A stretch of 64,000 bases of DNA from Desulfonatronum sp. SC1 (GTDB lineage Bacteria; Desulfobacterota; Desulfovibrionia; Desulfovibrionales; Desulfonatronaceae): contig NZ_PZKN01000006.1 of the NCBI RefSeq assembly GCF_003046795.1, forward strand, positions 1 to 64,000, given 5' to 3'. The position numbers and the translations under genes were made by a program. Positions 34,682 through 43,299 of the stretch are shown piece after piece. The notes under the pieces were generated by a model that had not been told where the DNA came from, ran no database searches, and saw nothing but the letters and a program-made list of their open reading frames with translations. Positions within the stretch are counted from its first letter, which is position 1; the number at the start of each line of letters is the position of its first letter.

Positions 34682-36619
34682 TCACCCCAATCCCATCTCC
34701 GGCATCATCTCCTTTCCCGTCAAGTCTGTATCATATCCACCCAGGTCGCGGATTTTCGCCTGTAACGTCTCGGAGCGGATCAGATCCAGGATCGTGGTGA
34801 TTTTCGGGTCATCCGCGAATTGTCTGGGGATGATCAGGTCGTAGCGTTCCCGGGCCAGGGGCACGAAGTCCAGGTTCAGGGCCTTGGCCGCGGCGAAGAT
34901 GCCCAGGCCGCAGTCCGCCGCGCCGCTGAGCACGTTCACGGCCACGGCCATGTGCGTGTACTCTTCTTTGTCATAGCCTTTGACCGAGTCCGAGGTGATG
35001 TCGGCCTGCTTGAGGTGGTGGTCCAGGAGGATGCGCGTTCCCGCGCCGCGTTGACGGTTGATGAAGGTCAGATCGGGCCGGGCCAGATCCTCAACGCCCC
35101 GGATGCTCTTTGGGTTGCCCTTGGCCGTGATCAGCCCCTGGTGGCGGATGGCCAGGTTGATCACCAGCAGGTCCAGGCCGGCGAGGTATTTGGCCAGGAA
35201 CGGAAAGTTGTAGTCCGCGGTTTCGGGATCAAAGAGGTGGCACCCGGCCAGGTGGGCCGCGCCGTTGCGCAGGGCGGTCAGGCCGCCCATGCTGCCCACG
35301 TGCGTTGAGGCCAGCCGAAAGGGCTCGGCCAGGCCCATCAGTTCGTTGGTCAGTAGATCCAGGGTGTTGTCGTGACTGCCCACGCAGACGATGGTTCGCT
35401 CCATTTCGGCTTCGGGGACCAGCAGCTCGGCGTCCAGCAGGGCCCCGGCCTCCACGCCCTCGCTGTGCATGGGGATCCGGGCGATGCCCTGGGCCTTGGT
35501 CAGGGTGGTGATCATCCCCGCGCCCCGGGCCAAGGGCGTGGCCACCCATTTCTCGCCCACCCGACCGATGGCCAGACGCATGAATTCCTGGACCCCCAGC
35601 TTGGACGGCGTCTTGCGGGTCAGCTCCACCCGGACCTTGGGCCGCGCCCCCGGATCACGGCGGCCCATCCAGGCGGCCAGGGGCCGGACCAGTTCCTCGA
35701 AGCAGATCACCGCGCTGACCGGATAGCCCGGCGCACCCACCAGCAGTTTACCTCCGGCCTCGCCCAGGAGCGACGGCTTGCCGGGCATGGCCGCGATGCC
35801 GTGGACCAGTATCCGGCCCTGGCTCTCCATGACCGTGCGTGTGAAATCCTTGGTCCCGGCGGAGGAACCCGCGCCGATGACCACGATGTGTGCGTCTTCC
35901 AGTGCTTTGCGCACGACTTTGGTCAGAGCGCCCAGTTCGTCCCGGACCGGCGGCGTCCGGGTGACCACGCAGCCCCAGGATTCACCCAGGGCCTTGAATA
36001 CCTGGGAATTGCTCTCAACCACCTGGCCGGGCTTGGGCTCCGGCCTGGTGGTGAAGTCCAGCACCTCGTCCCCGGTGGGGATGAAGGCGATGCGCACCCG
36101 CTCCCAGACCTCGATTTCCCAAATTCCGGCGCTGAGCAGCGCGCCCACGTCAAAGGGCGTAATCCGGTGGTTCTGCGGCAAGAGCAGCTCCGTGGCCACG
36201 ATGTCCTCGCCGATGCGTCGGACGTGCTGCCAGGGAAAGGTCGGGGCCTCGATGGCGATGGTTTCCTCGTCCACCTGGACCACCTGCTCGATCATGATCA
36301 CCGCGTTGGTTCCCTCGGGCATGGCGTGGCCGGTGTTCACGGGCCGGTAGTCCCTCCCCAGCTTCAATTCCAGGGGCCGCCCCTCTCGGGCCGTAAACGT
36401 GGCTTCCGCGTCCACGGCCACTCCGTCCATGGCCGCGCTGTGAAACGTCGGACTGGAATACCGGGAAAAAATCGGCCCCGCTGTAACCCGACCCAGAGCG
36501 TCCTGGGACAAAACGACTTCCCTGCGGATCAATTGCTCCCGGTCCAGGGCCTCCTTGGCCGCGGCCAGGGCTTCGGGAATGGGGATGGTTGTCAGGTAGA
36601 TGGAACGTTGAAAGGTCAT
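34682..36619 (-). CDS. MoeA-type molybdopterin protein fused to a periplasmic-binding-protein-like domain
   Basis: The 645-residue protein combines two parts. Residues 1 to about 405 are MoeA: HSAAMDGVAVDAE, NTGHAMPEGTNAVIMIEQV, and the metal-insertion/AMP site region GAGSSAGTKDFT and GAPGYPVSAV. Residues about 405-640 form a PBP domain: IVCVGSHDNTLDLL, GCHLFDPETADYNF, LITAKGNPKSIRG, INRQRGAGTRILLDHHL and FVPLARERYDLIIP. MoeA inserts molybdate or tungstate into adenylylated pterin. The fused domain resembles the one in the divergent HTH regulator (36947-37867), so it may sense or hand over the oxyanion. It is convergent with asnS, with three bases between the stops. Confidence 0.92.
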   Translation of the reverse strand: MTFQRSIYLTTIPIPEALAAAKEALDREQLIRREVVLSQDALGRVTAGPIFSRYSSPTFHSAAMDGVAVDAEATFTAREGRPLELKLGRDYRPVNTGHAMPEGTNAVIMIEQVVQVDEETIAIEAPTFPWQHVRRIGEDIVATELLLPQNHRITPFDVGALLSAGIWEIEVWERVRIAFIPTGDEVLDFTTRPEPKPGQVVESNSQVFKALGESWGCVVTRTPPVRDELGALTKVVRKALEDAHIVVIGAGSSAGTKDFTRTVMESQGRILVHGIAAMPGKPSLLGEAGGKLLVGAPGYPVSAVICFEELVRPLAAWMGRRDPGARPKVRVELTRKTPSKLGVQEFMRLAIGRVGEKWVATPLARGAGMITTLTKAQGIARIPMHSEGVEAGALLDAELLVPEAEMERTIVCVGSHDNTLDLLTNELMGLAEPFRLASTHVGSMGGLTALRNGAAHLAGCHLFDPETADYNFPFLAKYLAGLDLLVINLAIRHQGLITAKGNPKSIRGVEDLARPDLTFINRQRGAGTRILLDHHLKQADITSDSVKGYDKEEYTHMAVAVNVLSGAADCGLGIFAAAKALNLDFVPLARERYDLIIPRQFADDPKITTILDLIRSETLQAKIRDLGGYDTDLTGKEMMPEMGLG

Positions 36620-36702
36620 GGAGAATCCTCACAGGTCAATGATTCGCGTGGAAATGGGGGTATCAAAACTATATGTGAGCGTGCTGCCTTCTAAGCAGTC
36701 AT

Positions 36703-36753
36703 GCCCGTGAACCTTGGCCTCGTGCAGACCGGGAGCGGGTTGCGGGCTTTTTT
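36703..36753 (+). terminator. Terminator-like structure in the leader of the HTH-PBP regulator
   Basis: 36703-36713 pairs imperfectly with 36738-36747 (GCCCG/CGGGC and AACC/GGTT) and is followed by TTTTTT. No plus-strand gene ends nearby, so it may be an attenuator upstream of the regulator and tup genes. The rest of the 327-base divergent gap holds no gene I can see. Confidence 0.45.
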
Positions 36754-36946
36754 CAGCTGTTACTATTCCAGACTTGGGTACTGCAAGAGCTATGTTTTCT
36801 CAAGGAGAAGGGCAAGTATGTTTGTTTAGGTTTGTTTCGGTAATTTCTAGTTCATTCTTTGTAGTATTCAGAAAATAGTTGACGAGAAAGCACCTAAAAA
36901 GTATTTCGTGAACACCTTGCGCATCACTGTCTCATCGGAGGATTTC

Positions 36947-37867
36947 GTGAAGAACTTGTTGTCCACCAAGGAAGTGGCCCAATTGCTCGATGTGAACGAG
37001 AAGATGGTCTACGGCCTGATTGCCGAAAAGGGGCTGCCGGCCACGAAAGTCACCGGGAAGTGGCTTTTTCCCAAACATCTCGTGGAGCAATGGATTGAAA
37101 ACAGCACCCAGAATTTCCCTTCGCCGACTTCGCCCCTGCCACCGTATCACGGCCTGCTGATCGTGGCCGGCAGCGACGATCCGCTGCTGGAACGGACCTT
37201 GAACCTGTTCAACAAAACCTTTCCCAAGCATCTGGCGGTCTACGGCAACGTGGGCAGCTTCGGCGGGTTGAAGGCCATGAACAACAATTTGTGCCACATG
37301 GCTTCCAGCCATCTGATTCAGGCCGAGGACGGGGATTACAATTTTCAGTTCGCCGAGGAGGAACTGAGCGCCCCTCCGGCGGTGATCAATTTTTGCTTCC
37401 GGGAGCAGGGCCTGATCCTGGCCAAGGGCAATCCCCTGAACATTCGCTCCGTGGCCGATTTGGGGCGCAAGGAAATCCGGGCGGTCAACCGTCCACTGAC
37501 CACGGGTACGCGCCTGCTCTTCGACCAGCACCTGGAGAAGGCCGGTGTGGCCGCGGAAACCATGGTCGGGTACGGCAACGAGGTGCATCGGCACCTGGAT
37601 GTCGGATTGGAGGTCTTGAGCGGCCGGGCGGATGTCGGGCCGGCCATCCGGGCAGTGGCCGGAATCCTGGAGCTGGACTTTCTGCCGCTGGGCCGGGAGC
37701 GGTTCGATCTGCTGATTTCCCGGGAGCGATTCTTTGACAAGGGAGTCCAGCAGTTCCTGGGGCTGCTCCACGACGCGACGTTTTCGCGTCAAGCCGAGGC
37801 CTTGACCGGATATGATGTCTCCCAGGCCGGGCGAACGATATATCCAAGTGATCCGGAGAACAGGTAA
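36947..37867 (+). CDS. Excisionase-type HTH regulator with PBP-like oxyanion-sensing domain
   Basis: The 306-residue protein has an N-terminal HTH_17-type DNA-binding domain (LLSTKEVAQLLDVNEKMVYGLI, GKWLFPKHLVEQWIE) and a C-terminal PBP domain: LLIVAGSDDPLLER, HMASSHLIQAEDGDYNF, LILAKGNPLNIRS and FLPLGRERFDLLIS. It lacks a signal peptide, so the binding domain works in the cytoplasm. I prefer GTG 36947, preceded by CGGAGG at 36936-36941, over GTG 36908. It sits 50 bases before tupA and is divergent from the MoeA fusion that has the same domain. It probably controls W/Mo uptake according to tungstate or molybdate, which is inferred from context. Confidence 0.85.
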   Translation: MKNLLSTKEVAQLLDVNEKMVYGLIAEKGLPATKVTGKWLFPKHLVEQWIENSTQNFPSPTSPLPPYHGLLIVAGSDDPLLERTLNLFNKTFPKHLAVYGNVGSFGGLKAMNNNLCHMASSHLIQAEDGDYNFQFAEEELSAPPAVINFCFREQGLILAKGNPLNIRSVADLGRKEIRAVNRPLTTGTRLLFDQHLEKAGVAAETMVGYGNEVHRHLDVGLEVLSGRADVGPAIRAVAGILELDFLPLGRERFDLLISRERFFDKGVQQFLGLLHDATFSRQAEALTGYDVSQAGRTIYPSDPENR

Positions 37868-37917
37868 TAGTGTAAAGGACTTGCTGTCCGTAACCGCAAC
37901 ATGAAAAGGAGATTTGC

Positions 37918-38760
37918 ATGCGAAAAATCGTTTCCATCGTAATTGGCGCTGCTCTTGTATTGGCGGCGCTTCCGGCCCTGGCCCAAGACAAGGTGATCAC
38001 CATGAGCACCACCACCAGCACCGAGGCTTCGGGGTTGTTGGACTTTTTGTTGCCGGAGTTTCTCAAGGATACCGGGATCACCGTGCGGGTGATGTCCAAG
38101 GGCACCGGAGCCGCCTTGAAGGACGGCATGGACGGCAACGCGGACGTGGTCTTCGTGCATGACGTGGCCCGAGAAGAACAGTTCGTGGCCGAAGGGTACG
38201 GCACGAAGCGCTACTACGTGATGTACAACGATTTCATCATCGTTGGCCCGGAGAGCGATCCGGCCGGGATCAAGGACGCGCCGAACTCCGCGGAGGCCAT
38301 GAAACGCATTGCCGCGGCCAAGGCCCCCTTTGTCTCCCGAGGTGACGACAGTGGTACGCACTCGCGGGAAAGGCAGCTCTGGGAAGCCACCGGACTGGCT
38401 CTGACGGACGCGAAGTCGCCCCAGGACGCCGACGGTTGGTACTTTTCCATCGGCCAGGGCATGGGCGAGGCCCTGATCTTCGCCGAGGAGAAGGAAGGTT
38501 ACGTCCTTGCGGACCGCGGAACCTATCTACAGTACAAGTTCGGACGCACCCAGCCCTATGATCTCGTGGTCGTTTACGAAGGCGACGACATGCTCAAGAA
38601 CCCCTATGGCGTGATCCCGGTCAATCCGGAAAAGCATCCTCACGTGAAGTTCGATCTGGCCGATACCTTCGCCCAGTGGCTGGTCTCCGAGCGCGGCCAG
38701 CAGGTCATCGCCGACTACCAGCTCCACGACCAACCGCTGTTCTTCCCGGATGCGAAATAG
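37918..38760 (+). CDS. tupA: Tungstate-binding protein TupA
   Basis: The 280-residue protein has a signal peptide cleaved near ALAQD and the TupA oxyanion motif TTTSTEASGLLD right after it. Other family blocks are VMSKGTGAALKDG, FVSRGDDSGTHSRERQLW and GYVLADRGTYL. TupA binds tungstate very tightly in the periplasm, with a strong preference over molybdate. AAAAGGAG precedes ATG 37918. The permease and ATPase genes follow after a 122-base gap with a hairpin. Confidence 0.94.
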   Translation: MRKIVSIVIGAALVLAALPALAQDKVITMSTTTSTEASGLLDFLLPEFLKDTGITVRVMSKGTGAALKDGMDGNADVVFVHDVAREEQFVAEGYGTKRYYVMYNDFIIVGPESDPAGIKDAPNSAEAMKRIAAAKAPFVSRGDDSGTHSRERQLWEATGLALTDAKSPQDADGWYFSIGQGMGEALIFAEEKEGYVLADRGTYLQYKFGRTQPYDLVVVYEGDDMLKNPYGVIPVNPEKHPHVKFDLADTFAQWLVSERGQQVIADYQLHDQPLFFPDAK

Positions 38761-38819
38761 GATGACGGGCAACCGCGGCACGACATGATAACCCACCCTT
38801 GACGGGTTATGCCTGCACG

Positions 38820-38846
38820 CAGGGGCGGGAGAAACTCCCGCCCCTG
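38820..38846. repeat. Perfect 12-bp inverted repeat between tupA and tupB
   Basis: 38820-38831 and 38835-38846 are exact reverse complements around AAA. The arm CAGGGGCGGGAG resembles the GTAGGGGC element ends seen at 2961-3081 and 57836-57863. There is no T-run, so it is more likely an mRNA-stabilising palindrome, allowing more TupA than TupBC, than a terminator. Confidence 0.6.
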
Positions 38847-38882
38847 TGATATTTTCTCCTGACCTCTGACCTCTAAACCCCC

Positions 38883-39584
38883 ATGGATTTCCTCACCCAA
38901 AGCATCATCGAAGCCTTCCGGATGATCTGGTCCCTGGACCCGGAAATGTACTTCATTGTCTACGTCTCCCTGTACGTCAGCTTCTTCTCCACGATCATCG
39001 CCTCGATCCTGGGCGTACCGCTTGGCTTTCTGATCGCGGTGAAACAGTTCCGGGGCAAGCGGGCCGTGATCACGATTTTGAACACCATGCTGGCCCTGCC
39101 CACGGTGGTCATCGGGTTGTTGGTCTACGCATTCCTGTCCCGGCGAGGCATGCTCGGCCATCTCGGCCTGCTCTACACGCCCAAGGCCATCATCATCGGC
39201 CAGGTGATCCTGATCCTGCCCTGGGTGGCCACGTTCACCATGGCCGCGGTCAGCCGGATCGACGAGCGCTATCGCCGCACGGCCCTGACCCTGGGCGCGA
39301 ATGCCCTGCAAGCGGCCCTGGCCGTGGCCCGGGAAGCCCGCTTCGGCATCCTGGCCGCGATCATCGCCGCATTCGGTCGGGTCATCGCGGAAATCGGCAT
39401 CGCCATGATGCTCGGCGGCAACATCAAGGGCTTCACCCGAACCATGACCACGGCCATGGCCCTGGAGCACAACAAGGGCGAATTCGTGCTGGCCGTGGCC
39501 CTGGGCATCGTTCTGTTGGCCGTGAGCCTGATCATGAACGTGGCCCTGCAACTGGTGCAAGGCAAGTACGGGGATAATCGATGA
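38883..39584 (+). CDS. tupB: Tungstate ABC transporter permease TupB
   Basis: The 233-residue membrane protein has five to six helices and the ABC permease EAA loop (AALAVAREARFGILAAIIAAFGRVIAEIG). It forms the channel of the TupABC importer together with TupC. Its stop overlaps the tupC start by four bases (ATGA). No good ribosome site precedes ATG 38883. Confidence 0.94.
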   Translation: MDFLTQSIIEAFRMIWSLDPEMYFIVYVSLYVSFFSTIIASILGVPLGFLIAVKQFRGKRAVITILNTMLALPTVVIGLLVYAFLSRRGMLGHLGLLYTPKAIIIGQVILILPWVATFTMAAVSRIDERYRRTALTLGANALQAALAVAREARFGILAAIIAAFGRVIAEIGIAMMLGGNIKGFTRTMTTAMALEHNKGEFVLAVALGIVLLAVSLIMNVALQLVQGKYGDNR

Positions 39585-40597
39585 GTCTGTACGCGTTGCA
39601 CAACGTACGGCAGGTTTTTGAAGGCCGGACCGTGTTGGATATCGAGGCCCTGGAGCTTGCCGCCGGGGGCAGCTACGCCCTGCTGGGGCCCAATGGTTCG
39701 GGCAAGACCACTTTACTGCACGTTCTGGCTTTTTTGCGTCCGCCGGTGCTCGGGGACGTCTTATTTCAGGGCAGCCGCGTGGAGTGGCGGGACAGCATCC
39801 TGACCGCATTGCGTCGCAAGGTGGTGCTGGTGGATCAGCATCCGATCATGTTTTCCACCACGGTGCTCAAGAACGTGGAATACGGCCCCAGGATGCGCGG
39901 TGTATCCGCCCGCGAGCGGCACAATGTCGCTAAGGAGTGCCTGGAACGCGTGGGCATGTCGGCCTTTGCCCATCGCCCGGCCCACCTGCTGTCCGGCGGC
40001 GAGACCCAGCGCGTGGCCATTGCCCGGGCCATGGCCTGCCGTCCGGAGGTGATGCTCTTCGACGAGCCCACGGCCAGCGTGGACGTGGAGAACCAGGCCG
40101 TCATCGACGGGGTGATTCGTGAACTGCGCAAGGAGCAGAGCATTTCCATCATCTTCTCGACGCACAAGCGTTTGGAAGCAGCCAGACTGGCCGAGGAACG
40201 GATATTTCTGTTTGAAGGCCGGCTTACGGGACCAGGCGGCGAAAATCTCCTTTCCTGCGATATAGTCCAAGGAAACCGAGGAACGGTCTGCGTTGTCGGC
40301 GACAACGTCGCCCTGCCCGTGCAAACGTCGCGCTCCGGCCCGGGGAGGGTCTTTATCAAACCTGAACTGATCAGACTTATCCCCATTGATGCCGCTCACG
40401 AAGAATCGTCCGAGCAGGGACATGTCGGCGAAATATTGCAGATGACCGCGGAAGGTCGAAACATCAAGGTGCTCCTGGATATCGGCGTTCCCCTTCGAAC
40501 CTTGCTGAGCAAGGATGACGCCAGGCGGCTCGGCGTCATGGTCGGGGAAAAAGTGCGCGTGCGTATTGATCCGGAAGCGATAGAGCTGGCCGGATGA
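39581..40597 (+). CDS. tupC: Tungstate ABC transporter ATPase TupC with C-terminal TOBE-like domain
   Basis: The 338-residue protein has Walker A GPNGSGKTTL, Q-loop VDQHP, signature LSGGETQR, Walker B VMLFDEPTAS and the switch FSTHK. After residue about 230 it continues into a TOBE-like region (GRVFIKPELIRLI, GEILQMTAEGRNIKVLLDIG, GEKVRVRIDPEAIEL) that could bind oxyanion and inhibit transport, as in ModC. It is translationally coupled to tupB. Confidence 0.93.
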   Translation: MSLYALHNVRQVFEGRTVLDIEALELAAGGSYALLGPNGSGKTTLLHVLAFLRPPVLGDVLFQGSRVEWRDSILTALRRKVVLVDQHPIMFSTTVLKNVEYGPRMRGVSARERHNVAKECLERVGMSAFAHRPAHLLSGGETQRVAIARAMACRPEVMLFDEPTASVDVENQAVIDGVIRELRKEQSISIIFSTHKRLEAARLAEERIFLFEGRLTGPGGENLLSCDIVQGNRGTVCVVGDNVALPVQTSRSGPGRVFIKPELIRLIPIDAAHEESSEQGHVGEILQMTAEGRNIKVLLDIGVPLRTLLSKDDARRLGVMVGEKVRVRIDPEAIELAG

Positions 40598-40660
40598 ACA
40601 GAGTGATAGCGGACTTTCCATTCCGTGCGTCAACAACCCACAAAAAACGAGGTTATCGCA

Positions 40661-41476
40661 ATGAAAAACAAGCAGCTTACGTTCTTCCTCATGGCGGCCC
40701 TTTTTCTCATCCCCATGCAGGTCAAGGCTGAACAGGTCAATTTGTACGCCGCCGGCAGTCTGCGGGCCGCCCTTGGCGACGTGGCCAAGGCGTTCGAAGC
40801 CGAGATCGGGAATCAGGTCGCGACGGAATTCGGCCCCTCCGGGCTGCTGCGCCAGCGCATCGAACAGGGCGAAGCCGCCCACGTCTTCGCCTCCGCGAAC
40901 ATGGAACACCCGCAAAATCTGGTCGGCCAAGGGCAAAAGGGACCGGTTGCCCTGTTCACCCGAAACAATCTGTGTGCCCTGGCTCAACCGGGACAGACCG
41001 TCACAACGGCCACCCTGCTGGATGTGATGCTTGATCCCGCCGTGCGGGTGGGCACGTCCACGCCCAAGGCCGACCCTTCCGGGGACTATGCCTTCGAGCT
41101 GTTCGGCAAGGCCGACCAGCTCAAGTCCGGCAGCACGGCCATCCTGACGGCCAAGGCCCTGCTGCTCACCGGCGGCCCGGACAGCCCCAAGGCCCCGGAA
41201 GGCCGCAATCTCTACGCCTGGGTCATGGATGAACAAAAGGCGGACGTTTTCCTGACCTACTGCACCAACGCCGTGCTGGCCAAGAAGGAGCTTTCCGGGT
41301 TGCAAATCATCTCCATCGCCCCGGAACTGTCCGTGGGCGCGGACTACGGCCTGCTCGTCCTGGATGGCGCTTCACAGGAGGCTTGGCGGCTGGCACTGTT
41401 CATCCTGTCGCCCGAGGGTCAGAAAATCCTTGGAGACTATGGGTTCGTGGTCGGCGGTCTTCCAGCCAAACCGTAG
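40661..41476 (+). CDS. modA: ModA-like molybdate/oxyanion-binding protein
   Basis: The 271-residue protein has a signal peptide (to about KAEQ) and ModA features: LYAAGSLRAALGDVAKAF, FGPSGLLRQRIEQGE, VFASANMEHPQ and VGTSTPKADPSGDYAFELF. ModA captures molybdate in the periplasm. It follows tupC by 63 bases without its own permease or ATPase, so it may feed TupBC or a distant ModBC. I chose ATG 40661, where the signal peptide begins; the frame is open upstream to 40625. Confidence 0.87.
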   Translation: MKNKQLTFFLMAALFLIPMQVKAEQVNLYAAGSLRAALGDVAKAFEAEIGNQVATEFGPSGLLRQRIEQGEAAHVFASANMEHPQNLVGQGQKGPVALFTRNNLCALAQPGQTVTTATLLDVMLDPAVRVGTSTPKADPSGDYAFELFGKADQLKSGSTAILTAKALLLTGGPDSPKAPEGRNLYAWVMDEQKADVFLTYCTNAVLAKKELSGLQIISIAPELSVGADYGLLVLDGASQEAWRLALFILSPEGQKILGDYGFVVGGLPAKP

Positions 41477-41580
41477 TCCCGCGGGTCGTATTTCGCGGCT
41501 TTGTGCATGGACAACGACACTGGATACGCATCTTCAATACGTTTGTTGATCCGGTACTATTCAAAGAGCCTCTCAGACAG

Positions 41581-41620
41581 GAAGCCTCCTCTGATGGAAT
41601 ATCCCGTTGGAGGAGGCTTC
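41581..41620. other. Inverted repeat after the modA-like gene
   Basis: 41581-41591 pairs perfectly with 41610-41620 around an 18-base loop. No T-run follows on either strand. It lies between modA and the TiaS-like gene and may end or stabilise a transcript. The rest of this 216-base gap shows no gene. Confidence 0.4.
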
Positions 41621-41692
41621 ATGCCATTGACGGCAGTCTCGTTTTTACGAGGCGTCTTTCTGCCTGAAAGATGAGAAGAGGGTAGTCTCAAT

Positions 41693-42427
41693 ATGCGTTA
41701 TTATCTCGCCTTTGACGATACGGACAATCTGGGCGCCCCTTACGGTACGGGGAAGGTGGCGCGGTGGTTCGAGTCGCGTCTTCCCGAAGGATGTCGGCTG
41801 TGGGCCGTGGTTCGGCAGCAGCTGCTGGTTCACGACGACGTTCCGTACACCTCGCACAACAGCGGGGCCTGTCTGGTCGTGGAGGCCGAAAACGAACGCT
41901 GTCGGAAACAGTTGCTGGAAACCGCCGTCGAGCACCTCAGGGAGCATTCCCTGGAAGGCAGTGATCCGGGACTATGCCTGGCCGCGGAAAACGACCTGGG
42001 AATGCCCCTGTTGACGGCCTTTGGCCAGCGCTGCACCAACAGCCTCGTCCATCAGGACGAGGCCTACGCCGCGGCCAAGGATGCCGGCGTCCACCTTTCC
42101 GCGCATGGGGGGACCGGAGACGGAGTGATCGGAGCCCTGGCCTCCGTGGGACTCACGGCCTGGGGCTGGGCCGGTAGATTCATTGAAATGGGAGGGCTGC
42201 GATCCCTGCCGGACAACCTGACCGTTGCCGCGTTGCGAAAGCACGGCCTTAGGGTGACCTCCATCGATCGGGACGCCCCTAATCCCGGCCCTGAGGACAT
42301 GGTCCGCACCAACGGATGGTGCCGCCCTCGGCTGATTGGCGGGCAGCCCGTGCTGCTGGTGCAAAAGGAAACGGACGCGGCGTGGCGGGCGCTGGGAGGG
42401 AAGCGGGCGAAAGGTCACATGTCCTGA
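41693..42427 (+). CDS. TiaS-like protein (tRNA-Ile2 agmatinylcytidine synthetase N-terminal type)
   Basis: The 244-residue protein starts with YYLAFDDTDNLGAPYGTGK, the DDTD...GT signature of the TiaS/COG1571 N-terminal domain, and contains SHNSGACLVVEA and HGGTGDGVIGALASVGL. Archaeal TiaS modifies the wobble cytidine of tRNA-Ile2 with agmatine, but bacteria use TilS, and this protein lacks the OB-fold and zinc-ribbon parts of archaeal TiaS. Its real reaction is therefore unknown, possibly an ATP-dependent amine ligation or kinase step. It lies between the W/Mo uptake genes and the formate dehydrogenase genes. Confidence 0.75.
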   Translation: MRYYLAFDDTDNLGAPYGTGKVARWFESRLPEGCRLWAVVRQQLLVHDDVPYTSHNSGACLVVEAENERCRKQLLETAVEHLREHSLEGSDPGLCLAAENDLGMPLLTAFGQRCTNSLVHQDEAYAAAKDAGVHLSAHGGTGDGVIGALASVGLTAWGWAGRFIEMGGLRSLPDNLTVAALRKHGLRVTSIDRDAPNPGPEDMVRTNGWCRPRLIGGQPVLLVQKETDAAWRALGGKRAKGHMS

Positions 42428-42524
42428 CGGACTGTCCGAGAATCTTTTCTGACGCTTGAAGTGTTGCCCCGCCCCCGCGCTCACTTTGTTCATGATGTCG
42501 ACGAAAAGCGCACTGAAGTCAACG

Positions 42525-43103
42525 TCAACCGGCTGGTGAGCCTTCGTAAAGGTCGTCGTCACGACAGCCCCGGCAGATTTCTCCGTCGTTCACCGGGTAG
42601 GCTTCCCGACACGTCGGACAGATTCCAATGCCACCGCGCCGTTTGTTCAGCAGATGACGAGCGGCGACCTGGATCCGTCTGATTCCGCAAATTTCCTCGC
42701 CGGCATTATAAATCTCGTCCAGCAGCGCTTCCGTATTCTGTTCCTTCTTGGGCTTGCGCTTCAAATACCAGTCTCCGATGTGGCTCCAGTCTTCAACCTT
42801 GGCCGGGTCCAGAAACACCCGGACTCCGTTTCCGTTCTCCTTGTCGTACAAACATAGCGCGTAGCGACCCAGGTTGACGACCCGCAACCAGCCATTGCCT
42901 AGGGTGCACGGGGTGAGCAGTTGAATGGCGTCGGGCAGGCAGTGCGTGGTTTCGGACACGGCGTCGTAGAGTATATCGCCGGGGAGTTCCCGTTTGGCTT
43001 TCTCCACCATGTAACCGCCGACGATGACGCCGGGTGAGATGTACCCGTGAAAAGTCCGGACAGTTTCCGCAAATTTATCCGGAGGATTGAGGCTGATGTG
43101 CAT
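42525..43103 (-). CDS. FmdE-family protein with C-terminal zinc ribbon
   Basis: The 192-residue protein matches the FmdE family named after formylmethanofuran dehydrogenase subunit E. FHGYISPGVIVGG is the FHGHxxPG-type motif, with Tyr in place of the usual His, and THCLPDAIQLLTPCTLGNGWL supplies further Cys/His ligands. The C terminus is a zinc ribbon with CPTCREAY and CRGC. The function of bacterial FmdE proteins is unknown; they often accompany Mo/W formate enzymes, as here, downstream of fdhABE. It is convergent with the TiaS-like gene. Confidence 0.82.
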   Translation of the reverse strand: MHISLNPPDKFAETVRTFHGYISPGVIVGGYMVEKAKRELPGDILYDAVSETTHCLPDAIQLLTPCTLGNGWLRVVNLGRYALCLYDKENGNGVRVFLDPAKVEDWSHIGDWYLKRKPKKEQNTEALLDEIYNAGEEICGIRRIQVAARHLLNKRRGGIGICPTCREAYPVNDGEICRGCRDDDLYEGSPAG

Positions 43104-43196
43104 GCTTGTTCCTTTTTGTTTGGCGAACGCGAGAGAAGGAGAGCCTTAGGCCGTAATAATTCGCAAGGAATGATTTTCCGTTGAATGTCGCATACT

Positions 43197-43240
43197 AAAG
43201 AACCCCGGCCGGTTCGAGGCGGATTGTGAATCGGCTGGGG
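43197..43240 (-). terminator. Possible terminator after fdhE
   Basis: On the minus strand a 9-bp stem with one G-U pair (43232-43240 with 43203-43211) is followed by a short T-rich run, TTCTTT. It lies 60 bases after the fdhE stop. Confidence 0.45.
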
Positions 43241-43299
43241 AGGGTGTGTCGGATGAACGCATCCGTAAATGACGGAATGAGTCCGGAATATTTTGTTTT

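Noticed and set aside
34682-36619. Two separate genes for MoeA and a binding protein
   Set aside because: The frame is continuous, there is no internal ribosome site or signal peptide before the second domain, and the linker is short, so it is a fusion.
36682-36697. Anticodon-arm-like hairpin CTGC-CTTCTAA-GCAG suggesting a tRNA
   Set aside because: No acceptor stem, D-arm or TTCGA T-arm can be aligned around it.
43203-43240. CRISPR-like or mobile repeat in the fdhE/FmdE gap
   Set aside because: Only a single stem with no repeated unit; a terminator is the simpler reading.
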